Part shown: one piece after another, positions 24,591 through 37,760 of the stretch
How the letters are laid out: every line of letters begins with the position of its first letter
Position numbering within the stretch: position 1 is the first letter of the stretch
NCBI GenBank assembly: GCA_025345505.1
Contig: JANVCC010000152.1
Span: 2,923,318 to 2,987,317, forward strand
Direction of reading: 5' to 3'
From: Todiramphus chloris collaris
Lineage: Eukaryota; Chordata; Aves; Coraciiformes; Alcedinidae
Length of the DNA stretch: 64,000 nt
Program-made: the position numbers and the translations under genes
The notes under the pieces: generated by a model
Database searches by the model: none
Told to the model about the DNA's origin: nothing
What the model saw: only the letters and a program-made list of their open reading frames with translations

Positions 24591-27500
24591 AGGTATTGTT
24601 ATTTGCCTTTCTCTCTAAAATAGTGACTAGGATGCATAGCATACAGAAATTCTTTGATCCTTTGCAGGATGGGAGGGGAGGAACCATGGCGTTTGTCTGG
24701 TAAATCTAGGATAGTCAATGCATTGTTTTGAGAGGCTGCAAGCAGAAGGAAGGAATAGAAGCAGAATCTGTACTTTGCTCAAGCAAGAGTTAATGCCATC
24801 TTGCTTTGCTGCTTGAATTTATACCGAACTCCTCACTGATGTTCTCATACATTACTTTTATTTCGTTCAGGTAAGGGCAGGAATGCTTCTGAACACTGAT
24901 GCCTTGCAGATGAGTCATCATGAAAACCCATGTCCGGTGGTGCACACTGCCTGGAACATGGTTCCTTGAAAGGTTTAACTGCACCAGAATAACTGAATGT
25001 GACCAGAGACAGGAAAGCTTATTTCCTTTATTAATCTTGATCTTACAAAAAAAGAGATATGCTTAAATTTGCTTCAGCAACATGTAGCCAATGAATCTTC
25101 ACCTTTTGTTGGGTGAAACCTGGTATGAAGCTCCTTTCTATTACCCCTGTAGCTGGGACTTGGAAAATGGAAATTCAGATGTGGAAGCAGGTAGAGGAGG
25201 GTTTTGCAGTCCTTTGGATTGCATGGCAGAATATACTTTCCCACATACTAAGTGTTTCCAGGATGACTGACCTAATTGCAGCATTAAAAAAAAGACCACC
25301 TTGGTTTATATTTTCTAATGATAGCCTCAAACTATTAACTCAGTCTAATTAGGTGATAACTGTGTCCTTGAATCCATATACAGCAAGGTTAGAGTATTTT
25401 TTTAAAATTATTTTACAAAAAATCATATCTGAGCATGATTGCCAAGCTTTTTATTTTTGGATTGGATAAAAGGACAGATCCCCAAGTCTTTGAGTTTAGT
25501 GTAAGTTTTTCCATAGATTTCTACGGGGTTTGGATTAAGAATGTGATACTTGCTGAGCACTGCAACATAACATTTTTGAAGGAAACACATTTAAATGGTA
25601 GCGAAAACCCAATGAAAATTGTTATGTTTATCAGACTCTTTCTGATGCCCTGACTCTTAAAGCAGAATATATAAATATATATAAATATATATATAAAAAA
25701 CAGCTGATGGAATTTGCCCATAAGACCAAGTACTTTTTGCTCCTGAAAGAAATACGGGTGCATCTCAGATAAAAGAGAAAATACCTTTATTGCATAATAT
25801 GGAAAAGGAACTGGGTGAATAATTCATTCAGTTCAGGTGTTGTAATTTGGGGGTTTTGTCCTTCATGTCCTCACCTCTGCTGATGGAAATTGAGCTCATG
25901 CTCACTGAAAGCAAAAGGCTAGAGTTTCATCTGGTGATACTTTAATACCTCTCAGATGAGGTACCTTAGATGAGCATCAAGCCCAGTGGAGCAGCTGCTG
26001 TAAATTTCAGTGAGTGAGAGGGGAGTCAGAGCCATTCATGATGGTAATACAAGTTTGCTGGCAGATATTCATTACACGCGTATTACATAAACACATATAA
26101 AATCAGAGTTTGCCTGATTTATACACATATATCACACTTTAAATTAAACACATACAAATCATAGGTCAAGCTCATAAGAGGTAACACTGAAGTCAGTGGA
26201 ACAAAACTTGGACTTACGGACTTTTAAAACTTACTTCTGTATCCTACTTGGATATTGCTCAGAACGGAACTTGCTTCAGTGAGAATAGTTAGGTGAGTAA
26301 TGACTGCTTTCCCAAGGAAAAGATTTGGGAATAGACTGTTTGAATCAATAACAGAATAATCTTTAGCTTTCTGAGTATATACAACCAGGGAAGAAACAAA
26401 GCAACTATGATTTCTCATGCACCACATTTTTGTTTTTCATTTGGATGAACAAGCACACATACTTAAAGAACTCTTTGCCAACAGCAATAAAACACTTCAT
26501 GCCAGACTGCTGTTGCTTATACTATAATATTACATTGTGACTTGAGCTGTATTTCTTGTATTTGGTACTTTTTGTTTGTGTATTGTTAGGTTTGGCTGGC
26601 TACAGTACTGGTGTACTCAGGGCTGGCAGATCCTTTCACCCATTTTGCAGAGTAAATATTCATTTTCACAAAGTGATGCTTTTTTTGGCCAATGAATTCA
26701 CACTCTTGACTATGCTGTATATACAACAGTTAGAGGAAAGAAAAAAAGGAGGAGACTCCTTACTAAGAATTTCTTTTTTTGTACCTGTAGTTACTGTATG
26801 AAATTAATGAGGCTAATTAGGGGCCAAAATTCTTGTGGCTTTTGTAAGTATATTTCAGACACTTTTATGAGAATAAAAACATTACTGAATAAGGATTTTA
26901 AAATTATTATTTTTTATTAATTTTTGAGTGGAAAGACATTTCAGCTGGCAGAAATCAGCACAATTTCATTAATCTCAGTGGCATTTCTCTAGCTAACAGG
27001 GCTTACAGCTGAGAATCCTACCCATATTCTAAATTTCTATTGCCATTTTTTTTCCAAAAGAAAGGAAAGGAGATTTGTCCTTTCTGAAGAAAACAACAAA
27101 ACCCACAAGAACAACAAATCTTTATCAGTCTTTTCTCTAATCATCTAGATCACATATGTGTTTCACCTCAAATATGCCTAAAAACCTAAGCACCACAACT
27201 CAGAGAGCCCTTTGCACCTCTGGAGCATGGAGATTGATGTTTCTTATAATTTGAGGTATATTTGAAAAGTAAAACTGAATTCACATATTTCAGAGTGTTC
27301 CACCTCCCTGCAGAGCACCGGCCTTGAAATATTAAAAGGTTTATATTTCCTGATGTACTTTGTTATCCTGTAGAAAGTTTCTTCAGTAGTAATAGGTTGT
27401 ACCATCTGTTGGGTAATTTGCTAGGTGCCATCTTGCCAGCAGCACTCCTGTATTTAGTCATGTTGCAGTGTGTACTAGTAGAGTAGATAGGCACCTGCCC

Positions 27501-30500
27501 CCCTTTTTCCTGTGTTTTACTAGTTGTGAGGGGGGAAGCAAGAGCCTTAGGTGTTTTTCTTTTGTCTTTTCTTCCTAATAATTTCAATCATCTCTCCTTT
27601 TTCTTTCTTTGTAGAGAAGCTTCTGAGCCCAAACATCTAAAGAAATGTTTTAAAAAAGAATATTTTCTTTCTAAACTTTGCTTTTTTAAGAGTAGGAGAG
27701 GGAAGGGGATGATAACTGGAATTTTTAATCCATTTTCTTCCACTCAAAACCATGTCAGTATACTCAGACAAGTTTCTGATTCAATGGTATTCATTTCAGT
27801 TTTTTTTTCAAATCGTGATTTTAGTGTTTCCTTTGTATTCAACAAATTCCACTTAAAGTCACAAGGATCAATCAAACAGGCCTTACAGAGAATAAAATGA
27901 CAGCAGAGGTTTCTGACTGTAACATTCAGTCAGAAAGTCAGCTACTCTTATTACATACACCAGCTGGGACACAACAAAGGTGCTCCCAGAGTCATCAAAG
28001 CCCTGCACGCTCACAGGTCGTGGGGCTGTCTGTCAGTCTGCACAGTTGCCATGCCACATGGGTGTGTGTCTTCTTCTGTATCTGTGATGTTGATAGTATC
28101 TTCTGGAGGATAATTTAGTAACCACATTTAAATTTGTGATAATCTGCAATAAAATTCAAGGTACCTCTGGACAGTAATATTCACCATACCTACAGTGTAA
28201 TATGCCATGGTGAGGGTCCAGTGTCCTTGCTGAGTAACTGAAGCCTTTAATACCTACTTGCCCTTACTCATATCTGGGAAAAGGACACTACATAGCAACA
28301 GCAGGAGAAACTCTGTTGGAAATTCATCTGCTTTTGCAGATGACTTTTTTGCAGGACTCTGAAGTTATTATGAGGAGGAGCTGGAAAGACAGAAATCATC
28401 TAATCAGAAGTGGAGAAGATACAAAACAGAGGAACACATGCTTATTCTAATCCACGCAGGGTGGTTGTCCCATTCACTCTTTCTTCCCTTCCTTCTTCCT
28501 TCAGCTAAAATGCTACTTTAAGAACCAGTGCAAGCTGGTCTTATAAACATAGTACTGGTCTCAACTTTGAATATCAAGACGGGTCAGGAGGAAAGCGCAG
28601 TACATTCATCTGACCTTTCAGAGCGCTGTGTGGAAAATGGCAGTTCTTGTTTGGCTTAAATCTTCAAGGTCTATGAGATAGTGTAACACAAAGTCATTTC
28701 TCATTCAGTCCCCATAGGCACGTTAAATGTTTCATATTCTTTCAAAAGTCACTGAAGTTACAAAACTCATTACGTTCTATTTTAATTATATCCACCTTTT
28801 TCCTTTTCTTCACTAGGTAGCAATTATTGGCAAATATATATATTCAAGAGAATCTGCATTTTCTTTCTAGCCTGAAATCTAATATGCGGTTGCATTAGAA
28901 TTAGTCTGTTACCAAGAGAATATTCCAATAAAAGTTGGTAATAATGAAATAATTCTGTTTGGATTTAATATAATTCCATATTAAATACATTAAAGATTCT
29001 TCCATAATCTCGTCCTTCCTTTGATTTCCCCCCCCCAGTTTTTCGGTGCTGTTCACCAGTACAACTCATGAAGGTGAAGTCTTTTCAGTGTCTTCAGGGT
29101 ATGAAGTATGTTGTTGAATACTCACTTCCAGAAAATGAATTCTACTGTTAAAAATACCTATGCTGACACTTGTTACTGACAAGTAAACCTCTGAAACAGA
29201 AGAAGGCTCAGAGGAGATGGGTGAAGGTAATATACACATGAAGTTCAGGGAATAACTGATCACAGCTGTTGCAAAGAATATGAATTTTATCTCAATACAT
29301 AAAAAGGACTTTTAGATAAACAGCTATTAACCCCTTAGTGGATCAGTTGGTGGTATAAATATTTCTCTCTGAATTCATTAGAGGAGTGCAAGTGTCTCCC
29401 TGAGTTAGCCAGATCAGCATGGAGAGAGTGAATATGTGACTTAGCCCAACTCCTTTTCTTTAGGATTCACTGAATTGTCAGAGATGCCTAGATATTACCA
29501 GGACTGGCTCAAGTCAAAAAGGAATATCTCTAGAACTGAAAATCACTTCCTTTAGTTATTTGTTGCTGGGGACTGGTTGGTTGAGGTTTGGTATTTCTTT
29601 TTGTTTTTTGTCACTTGAGTCCCTCATTTCTTTGTTTCTCTTCTATAGCATTGTTAAATGACAGGATCTCAAAACTCACTTGTCCAGTCCTTGCTGACAT
29701 GAGTTACCACAGCAGACCAAATATCACCAGCTTGCCTTGCAATGGGTCAGTGCAGCCAGGGGCATTGGCCACAACATGGAAGCTATCTCCCAGTCTCTGC
29801 TGTGGGCTACAATAGTTCTTGCCTATTGTAAGCCCCTGGATAGTATTGTAAGACCTGGACAGTGCAGAGCCTTCCAACAACCTCCATTTTACATGGCTAG
29901 TAACCCTATCTAAATGACATGTAAGTTGCAGAGAAACACCATATTCTGTTGTTTCATTTCTTAATTTAAAGTCTATAAATGAAAATTATCCACTTTTTAA
30001 TCTCAAACATTTTGTGCTTTAATAAGAACAACCCACTCTTGCTTTTCTGTCTGTCCTCAAATGACAAAGGTTCATTACCACTCATTGGGACCATGTCTCA
30101 TAATAGCATAGTTTAAATAAAAAATTATATTCGCGGTAAGAACAGCTCAGGGAAAATTGAAAAAAATCCTTCATAACGAACAATAGAGCAAGTGAATGTA
30201 ACCTGAGATGTTGCGAGCTGGTACCTTTCATGACAAAGGCTGAAATGAGAAAGGTACAAAGGCTTTTTCCTTTCATGTAAATCTCCCTCGTTCTCTTTCC
30301 TTGCAAACTGCTAGTCATAGCAGACCTCTCTTTCTTCACCTGTGCCTGTGGTGTGACTGCTCACTGGATTGGCTGTGTATATGCCTTAAGACCCTATGGA
30401 AACAACAAATTCCCACTGTTTTATTACCATTATCTCCCTTGGAATTCAAGCTTATAAGAAACAACTCTGAGGAAAATAAAACTAATTGGAAAAATAAACT

Positions 30501-30678
30501 CTTTGAAGAGTGAAAATGCTTCAGAACACAGTGCTGATTTCAGAGGAATATTATTTTGTGAAGAAGTTTAAAAAATTCCACAGTATACAAATATCCCCTC
30601 TCACTCTTTCAGCAAAATCTTCTGCTTTTTGTTTAGGAATCACTTTTAGTTTATCTTTTTGACTTCTGTATTTATCTA
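24591..30678. other. Non-coding sequence, no gene recognised
   Basis: About 6 kb of AT-rich sequence. Simple repeats include an AT-rich TATAAATA tract at 25664-25697 and a C9 run at 29028-29036. A 124-codon frame at 27526-27900 has no recognisable similarity and is phenylalanine-rich, as expected from T-rich DNA. Confidence 0.65.
25664..25697. repeat. AT-rich (ATATAAAT) microsatellite
   Basis: Alternating ATATAAATATATATAAAT units ending in A6. It is a simple repeat. Confidence 0.85.
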
Positions 30679-30702
30679 AATATACTTACATATAAGTATA
30701 TT
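30679..30702. repeat. Perfect AT-rich inverted repeat
   Basis: AATATACTTA (30679-30688) and TAAGTATATT (30693-30702) form a 10-bp perfect stem with a CATA loop. There is no T run after the stem, so it is not a typical terminator. It could be a chance cruciform in AT-rich sequence. Confidence 0.7.
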
Positions 30703-33700
30703 AGACAAAAAATATGCTGTATTATATATTTGTAAAAACATTGTACATATTTTCTGATGTAGTTTAAAAAGGTGAAAAAAATTTTTTTTTCACCTAGACA
30801 TTTCCAGTGATGCAAAATATAATGAAAGAACATCAGAACTGTATTTGCAGATTTAGTGAAGTCCTTCACAAATGTGAAACTTCTGTGCTCTGTGCTCCTC
30901 ATTTTACAGACACACCTTGAGACCTCATTCAAAATTGTTCAGAGTAGCTTTAGTTGTTCAGTGGAAATCAATTATAGTTAAAATGCCATTAATGTTATAG
31001 TAGTATAGGAAAATGACATTGGAAAATCCTCAAATGCCATTGAGATTTTTAAGCGAAGGATACATCTGGAAAATGGAATATTGCATGATGCTTTTTTACT
31101 AAACCTTTTACTGAGTTACATTTATTGGTATGCTTCACAGCACTGGAGAACATGGGGGTCCATTTGTTCCCCTGCTTTCTATTTTGACTGCAAGCTCTGG
31201 AAGACAAAGTCTGTGCTTCAGTCTGCTTTTTCATACAAAGTCTGGCCTGACACATCCTAGTTTGTGACTCAGGGTGTATCTACACCAGCACAGGCTCTAG
31301 TGTTACCTTGGGTTGACAAATCTGGTGGAGTGGTCTAGGCCTTCTGAACTAGGCTTATTCTGCAGTGTGGATGTACTTGGTGTGTTCACATTCATGTGAA
31401 TGGGACTATGCAAGTGCCTGAAGGTGTCTTTGGCTTGAGTGGAAGCCAATGCTTGTTACCACAAAAGAGATATGGTCCCATCTCTAACATGGTTATAGAA
31501 AGAAGAGACAATGGAATAACTGCCTTTCTGAATGTTTGCATCTTTCTTTTCTTTCTTCAGAAGAATGCAAACACCTTTCTGAGCTTGGTGGACCTCATCT
31601 TTGGAGCTTGTTGGAGCACACTTGGAGCTGTCATCCTTGCCCTTTTCATGGCAAGGAAGAGTAAAAAAGTGCCTGGGTCAGAGACTAGCCCTGATCTTAC
31701 CTGACATAGTAAATCATTTTTTGAGACATGGGAAACCCAAACACTGCCTACTAGTTTCTCTCCTTGACCACGGAAACATTTTAGCATGCAAGCTCTTTAA
31801 TACAAAAAATAGTAGAGATAACTTTGACACTGTTCTCACCTGGTATAACCCAGAGTTATGTTTGTAACTTCATACATACCCTGATGTAGTGCTACAAATA
31901 CTGTCAGCTTTAATTATGTCTAAGTGTAAGGTGAGGTGTAATGGCTAACTCCATCTGTAATGAGGCTTAAAAAAAAGTATTACATCTTTAGATATATTAC
32001 CTATTCTTTTTTTGAGTTTTCACTTACGAAGAAAAAGGAAAAAAGCACAGAATTTTCAAATCAGATAAAATTGTTTTTTGCTTTAGAAAAGTAGTCTGAA
32101 TTATTCCATAATTTTACTGATGAAAAAATGAGTTAAGATTGTAATGAAAGTACAATCTTAAAAGGATTGGAAGTTAATACCTCTGACTCAAAACACAGCC
32201 TTTTAACCTGTAGCCTCTGCAGTCTTGTCTTTACCTTACTACCATTAACCCTGAGAAGTAGTTTAATAATAATAATTACCCTATGTTTTTATTCTAATGG
32301 AACAATATCTAAATACTTTTGAGTGCATGGCAGACGTGCAACAGTAAATACACCTGCAGCTTCCTCACGAGAGGCTGTGACCCCCTCCACCTGTTGTGAT
32401 TAGTAACTGCATTCATTGCAACAATTCCTTCTCTCTAAATTACACAGCCACATACTGGCTGAAATGCCACCCCTACAGCAATGAATTATGACCTCTAACT
32501 TGTGAAACCTTACCTTCATCACCCAGTCCATGGTATCTCCAGGTGCTGGAAGAACAGTGCTGTTTTTTCCAAGCCAAAGCTTTGAGATTTATAAGGGGAA
32601 AAGGTACAAGAAAACCCTTTTCTCTTTCTCTTTTGCTCTGGGTATCAGGAGTGTATTTGGAGAAAGGGATGTGTGAAGTGGGAAAGGCACAGAGGAACAG
32701 GGTTTTAAAGTCCAGACAGTGACTATATGTGGTTGCTTGTTAATTTGTCATTCCTCTTCCTTTAGTCCTTTTCTGTGTGTGCCCACTTTCAATGGTAATG
32801 CTTCTGGATAAAGCCTTTCAAAGTGACTCCTGAGGACCACTGAGCATATTTTCAATGCTGGGTAATCAATGCCTTTGTTGGGGAAACTTGGAAGAGCTTT
32901 TCTGAGACAGAGTCATCTCTGTTTCCTTCTGGTGTTACAATGAAGGTCCCTTTTTCCTATCCTGGAACACAGAACCAGATGCTGCTTCTTATAAACTCTA
33001 CAAATACAGTGGGAATTTCTGTTACACTGTCCAGTAGTGTTGATATCTCCATGTGCTTTCTGAGTAATCAGGTCTTCTAACATCTTTCTAGCATTAGCTG
33101 GATATTGAGCTGCCAGCTCTGACTCCAGCTCATAGCCATAGCTCTAGAGCACAGGAGTAAACCTGTCTGAGCAGCTGCAGCATTTGAAGAGTGGACCAGA
33201 ATGATATTCACAATTGGAAATACATTATTTTGGCCACTGGAGGGCTCACAATTTGTTCATCAGCTCGGCAGAGAGACATTGAGACTGAGAAGGTAAAAGT
33301 GAGCAAAGTGGTGAGTTTCAGGCAGCTGTTACCTCTGTGCATGGACTGCAAGGTCTTTATGGGAATGTTTTAAAAAGCCAGACTTTACTTCCCATGTTAT
33401 ACTCCTGCATCACATGAGGAAGTCGGGAGAGAGACAGGAGTCATTGTGATGTTATGTGCAGTTTTAACATACTTCTGTAGGAAATAATCTACTGATAATT
33501 GAATCCTTCTACGCCTTATTTTCTCACGAATACGTTGCTTCTGGTCCAGAAGTTTGATCTAATTTCTGTCAGGTAAAGTGTTTCTCAAATGTCTTGAATC
33601 ACTTTGACAATCATGTTGTTGATAACTTGATTTATGCTTCTCAGTTACCTGAGGAATTGCCTGTGGAAAGCTCTTTTTCTTTCATAGTCCTCTCATCTCC

Positions 33701-34189
33701 CTTGTAGGGAAGGATTGTAATTTTCTATTGTTTGGTGGGGGGCACATGCTTTGGCTGTAGTTCTTCACTCTAGGTCCCTTATTCTATCACTCACCAGCAT
33801 AAGAAAGAGTTCTATGATTGTTTCATGCCATGTTGGTTTTGCTCTGCTGTTTTGCGTTGCATTTTTGGAGCAAACAAAGCTTGGGTTTGTCTCGGTCATA
33901 TGGACTTAAAGAAGAACTCCCAGAGGAGTGTCTGCCAGCTTGTGTAGTGGAGGACATCTGACTCAAAATTGCCAAGAGCAGCTACAATCCCACTACAAAA
34001 AATAGCAGGATAGAGAAATCCTAGTCTCACCAACGTAGTGTATTTCTCTACCATTCAGCCTTCCTTTCTCTTTTCTGAGATGTGATGTTCAGTTGCCAAA
34101 GGAAGTGATACATTGTCCTAGCAAGATTATTTTAAGGCTAATTGTTGCCATAAATTGTAGCTCATGATTCCAGTCCTCCTGAAGCCAAC
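30703..34189. other. Non-coding sequence, no gene recognised
   Basis: About 3.5 kb. A frame at 31396-31704 has a pyrimidine tract plus CAG inside it and a hydrophobic C-terminal stretch (see findings), but there is no recognisable homologue. Nothing else stands out. Confidence 0.65.
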
Positions 34190-34600
34190 CTACATTTTTC
34201 CTCTGACATCAAGAAAACACAAACTTTGATTGCAATGGTTGTTACCATATCAACTTCCTCTTAATTTGAGTTATACTCCCCAAATCATTTTTCTCCTTTT
34301 ATGATAATTTAAATATAGATGTAAGAAGCTGTTAAAATATCTGCATATTCATCTCTGTCTATCAGTCAATGACAAGCATAGATGCATTAATACTGAGAGA
34401 GCTACAGTGGAATTCAATTAACTTATTAATAAGACATCAGGATGTTTTAGAGCCTGTTAGTGCTGTGCTTTGGGATATGATCCACGCTGATAAATCTTCT
34501 GGGTTGTGTAGGCAGTGAGCAAAATGCATCTTCTTGTCAGTAACTTTTTGACCATGGACAGAGAAATGCCTCTCAATTCATTACAAATGGCTGTTGCCAT
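34190..34600 (+). repeat. Diverged direct duplicate, copy 1
   Basis: This segment aligns by eye with copy 2 about 3.15-3.16 kb downstream. Shared landmarks are ATTCATCTCTGTC (34347-34359), a 25-bp identical core (34413-34437, beginning TTCAATTAACTTATTAATAA), TGCTTTGGGA (34466-34475) and CTGATAAATCT (34487-34497). The offset to copy 2 drifts only between 3155 and 3160, so the order is collinear with small indels. The core is rich in TAAT/ATTA homeodomain-type motifs. It is either an old local duplication or two copies of an old dispersed repeat. The ends are approximate. Confidence 0.8.
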
Positions 34601-37349
34601 AGCTTTTGCATTGCCAAGATTTCCAGTGCAATTGAGGCTCACATCACTTCACGTAGATGAAATGACATGATACTCATGTTGTCTACTCTCAAGCACTGAA
34701 TGTAAGTTCTCTGTATTGTTCTTTGGAGGTACCTACCCCTCTCCAGTGCTTTATGAGAGTAGTGACTTACCCAGGAGAGATTTAAAATTCAGATTGGCAG
34801 AGCTCTGTCTCAGTTACAACCTGTTGTGTCACTGTCCCTACACAGGCTTGTCTAAGTCCTTCAGATAAACTGCATCAATCCCATTGTCTAGAGTGGAGAG
34901 TAAGTGGCAAGATGCAGCTTGTACACAGACAGCTGAATGCCCTTCTCTACACAAAGGTAACTTGGTCTCATCCATGGAGCCTACCAGAAAGAACTTCATG
35001 CCTTGGCAAAGTCCCAAGCCATGCCTGAGCATTGGTTGGAGGACTGCAAAGTGGGTAAAACTGTTTCAGGAGCATGTTAATGATGAGAAAATGGGCTGCC
35101 ATGGGACACGGCTCGAGGTTTCCCCTGGGTTTGTTTCATTTATTGCTGTAAATGTAGCTCCTGAAAAAAGTCTGCATGTCAGTTCTTAGAGTCATTTGTC
35201 ATTATGTTTACCTTCCTAATAGAAGTGATGTGAATTACTTTAAGTATGGAGAAATATACAGCTCAGAGACTGGGAGTTTGGATCAAGAATTAAAACTCTG
35301 AAGGAAAGAATACAAAGAGCCCTATATCCTTCATCTAAACCATCAGGGAAAGGCATGAACACCCAAATTAAATTAAATATAAAAAAAAGCTTTTCCTTCA
35401 GGTATACCCTGCTGTGCACCTTAAAATATTCACTAAAATACATTCCCATAGAGAGAATGCTGTCATACTACTAATTAAATATGAATTCCTTGTGAGACAC
35501 TAACTTTCATGCCAGAAAGGTGTTGTTTCTCTTTAAAAAAAAATAATTTGTATTTAACTCTCTTCTGAGGGAAGTGCTGAATGCAAGTTCCTTCATAAGA
35601 TTTACTTATGAAAAGAGTAGTTACAGGAAGTTAAATCAGCACTGGATTGCGTCATACAAGGAACCTGCCCAGGGTATTGTTGTACGAGGACATAAATCAC
35701 TTACAGTTCCCATAGGCAGAATTTGATTTTGATGGCTGGACGTTCAGGTTAGAGAAGCAAAATCCCAGGGGCAATGTGTGCAGTAAATTAAAGAGAAAAT
35801 ATAGTGAAAATAATAGAAAATCTGCTTGGGTGGATCAAGTACTATTTAGTTATTCTCAAACAATTGTATCTTTTTTGAAGTTAGTATTTCTTTAAGGAAT
35901 ATGTTAGTACTGAATTTTAATTTCTAAGCATTTGAGAAGAGAAACACCCAGCTGGTTCATCTTACCAACCCAGAGTCTGTATGTCCAGAGTTTCAAGACA
36001 CCTGTTCTATAGTTACAGCCCTAAATTTCTGTGGAAATTACTTACAATTACCTATGAAGGTGGAGAAGCAGCTCCCCAATTATATAGAACTAGCAATTCT
36101 GGATCTTGGAATATTTCTAGTGGCTTAAGCTCTCTTCAGTTTCCCACATGCTGTTGAATTAGCTTAACATCAGGCCATGACCTAGACATTGGCCAAGTCA
36201 CCACCTGCTGTCCAACCATCTCTACATGTTTAAAGAACATTTCCTTTTTTGAGGTATTTCCTTTTTGATCTTGCCTGGACTCTTAGCTGGCTGCTTTTTA
36301 ACCCAGGGATCGCTTCCTGGAGGTACATTTTCCTTCCACTAATGGTGTCAACTGAGTTATATAACTGAGTGTTCTCAGGTTTGTGCTCATAGTGGATCCC
36401 TACAACTGTTGCAGGAAGCAAGGATGTTGTGGGATCAGGTTAGTGCCTTTAGTGCTCTCTAATGCTGAGAGAGCAACTGGAAATGTTTAGCTATCTTGTC
36501 CTGCTTTAGGTGAGAAGTGTGTGTGCTGTTAGCAGTGTCAGACCAGTGCAATATAGAACCAGACATAAACCATCACTAACTTTATATGAAAATCATGACA
36601 CGGATGTATAGTGTTTGTGTTTGAACTAGAACTGACATGTTTTGCTAGGATGGTGGCCTCTGAATTAAGGGTATATCTTGAGAAGATCTTTAGGACATCT
36701 GGATCTCTAAGATGTTCAGTTATGCACCATACATGCAGTTTCTTCTATTAATGAGCTTTCCTGGATGCATCTGGCAAGTTCTTGATGTCATATCCCTCTC
36801 ATGTAAATCAAACTGTCTCAAAAAGTGACCAAAGTTTTGGAAACCAAATTCCTGGTGCCAGATGAGGATAAGGTGAGGAAATCCATTGTACAAACAGAAA
36901 TATCTTTTCTTTATTATGGAGCAGTGGTTTTGTTTTGAATCAAAAAGAGAGTTTTCAAAGCATTCAGATGGAACTTTTGTCATGTTATGGGGAGTTCAAT
37001 GGGTCCTCTCTGTCCCAGGACAGTAGCAAAGGTATAATTCATTGATGTGACTGCAACCTGATGCTGGATGTCAAATGAGGAGATGGTAAACAGGACTGAT
37101 CCCTGAAAAAGTTTTGGATTTTTTGATGTGCCTATGATACTGTTCAAGCCCTGAAAACTTAAAATTCTAGATTACAAACCATCTACCTTGAAATTAAATA
37201 CATGACTCACTCAGCATCTACTTGATTTAGTTATAGGTGGCTTTGATGGACTTTTCTCTGATATTTATCTCATTTCATTGCAATTTTCTTGACTTCTGGG
37301 AAAACTGTAGTCATTTTAAACTCAAAATGGCTTTGAATCTGTAGGCAGA
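34601..37349. other. Non-coding sequence between the duplicate copies
   Basis: About 2.75 kb without a recognised gene. A possible MIR remnant near 36090-36150 (CTTGG...GGCTTAAGCTCTCTTCAGTTTCCC) is too degraded to call. Confidence 0.6.
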
Positions 37350-37760
37350 ATTCCTTTTGCTGTCAGCAGGAACAGGATTAGGTTTGCAGTGGTTACTACA
37401 TCAAATTTTTTAATGAACGTTTAGTACAGTCCCTTATTAAATATTCCTTTCATGATAATTCATATATAGCTGTTCATCTGCTTGCGAAACTCTTAAATAT
37501 CTTCAAATTCATCTCTGTCAATCAATGACAAAGTGAGCTGCATGAATACTGGGAAAATTACAATGGATTCAATTAACTTATTAATAAGACATTGGAATAT
37601 TTTATAGCCCAGTAGCAGTGTGCTTTGGGACCTGATGCATTCACTGATAAATCTCCCGGACTGCTAAGCAGAAAATGGATTTCTTCTCAGTGATTCTGAA
37701 GTCACAGTTAATCAGATAAATCAGATATGTAATTCTCAGCTGCTGCCTTACGCAATAGTG
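37350..37760 (+). repeat. Diverged direct duplicate, copy 2
   Basis: Partner of the segment at 34190-34600, in the same orientation. Landmarks are ATTCATCTCTGTC (37507-37519), the 25-bp identical core (37568-37592), TGCTTTGGGA (37621-37630) and CTGATAAATCT (37644-37654). Similarity also extends upstream (GCAGTGGTTACTACATCAA at about 37386 against GCAATGGTTGTTACCATATCAA) and weakly downstream to the CTGCTGCCTTACGCAATAG region. Confidence 0.8.

Noticed and set aside
30679-30702. Hairpin as terminator or miRNA precursor
   Set aside because: The stem is only 10 bp of A/T, there is no T tract after it, and it is much too short for a miRNA precursor.
31260-31440. Possible old DNA-transposon or MITE remnant (GTATCTACAC ... 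GCAGTGTGGATGTA)
   Set aside because: The inverted ends match only loosely and the interior resembles nothing I can name.
36090-36150. Possible MIR 3' fragment (GGCTTAAGCTCTCTTCAGTTTCCC)
   Set aside because: Only one short module matches and no head or B-box is visible, so it is not separable from chance without a profile search.
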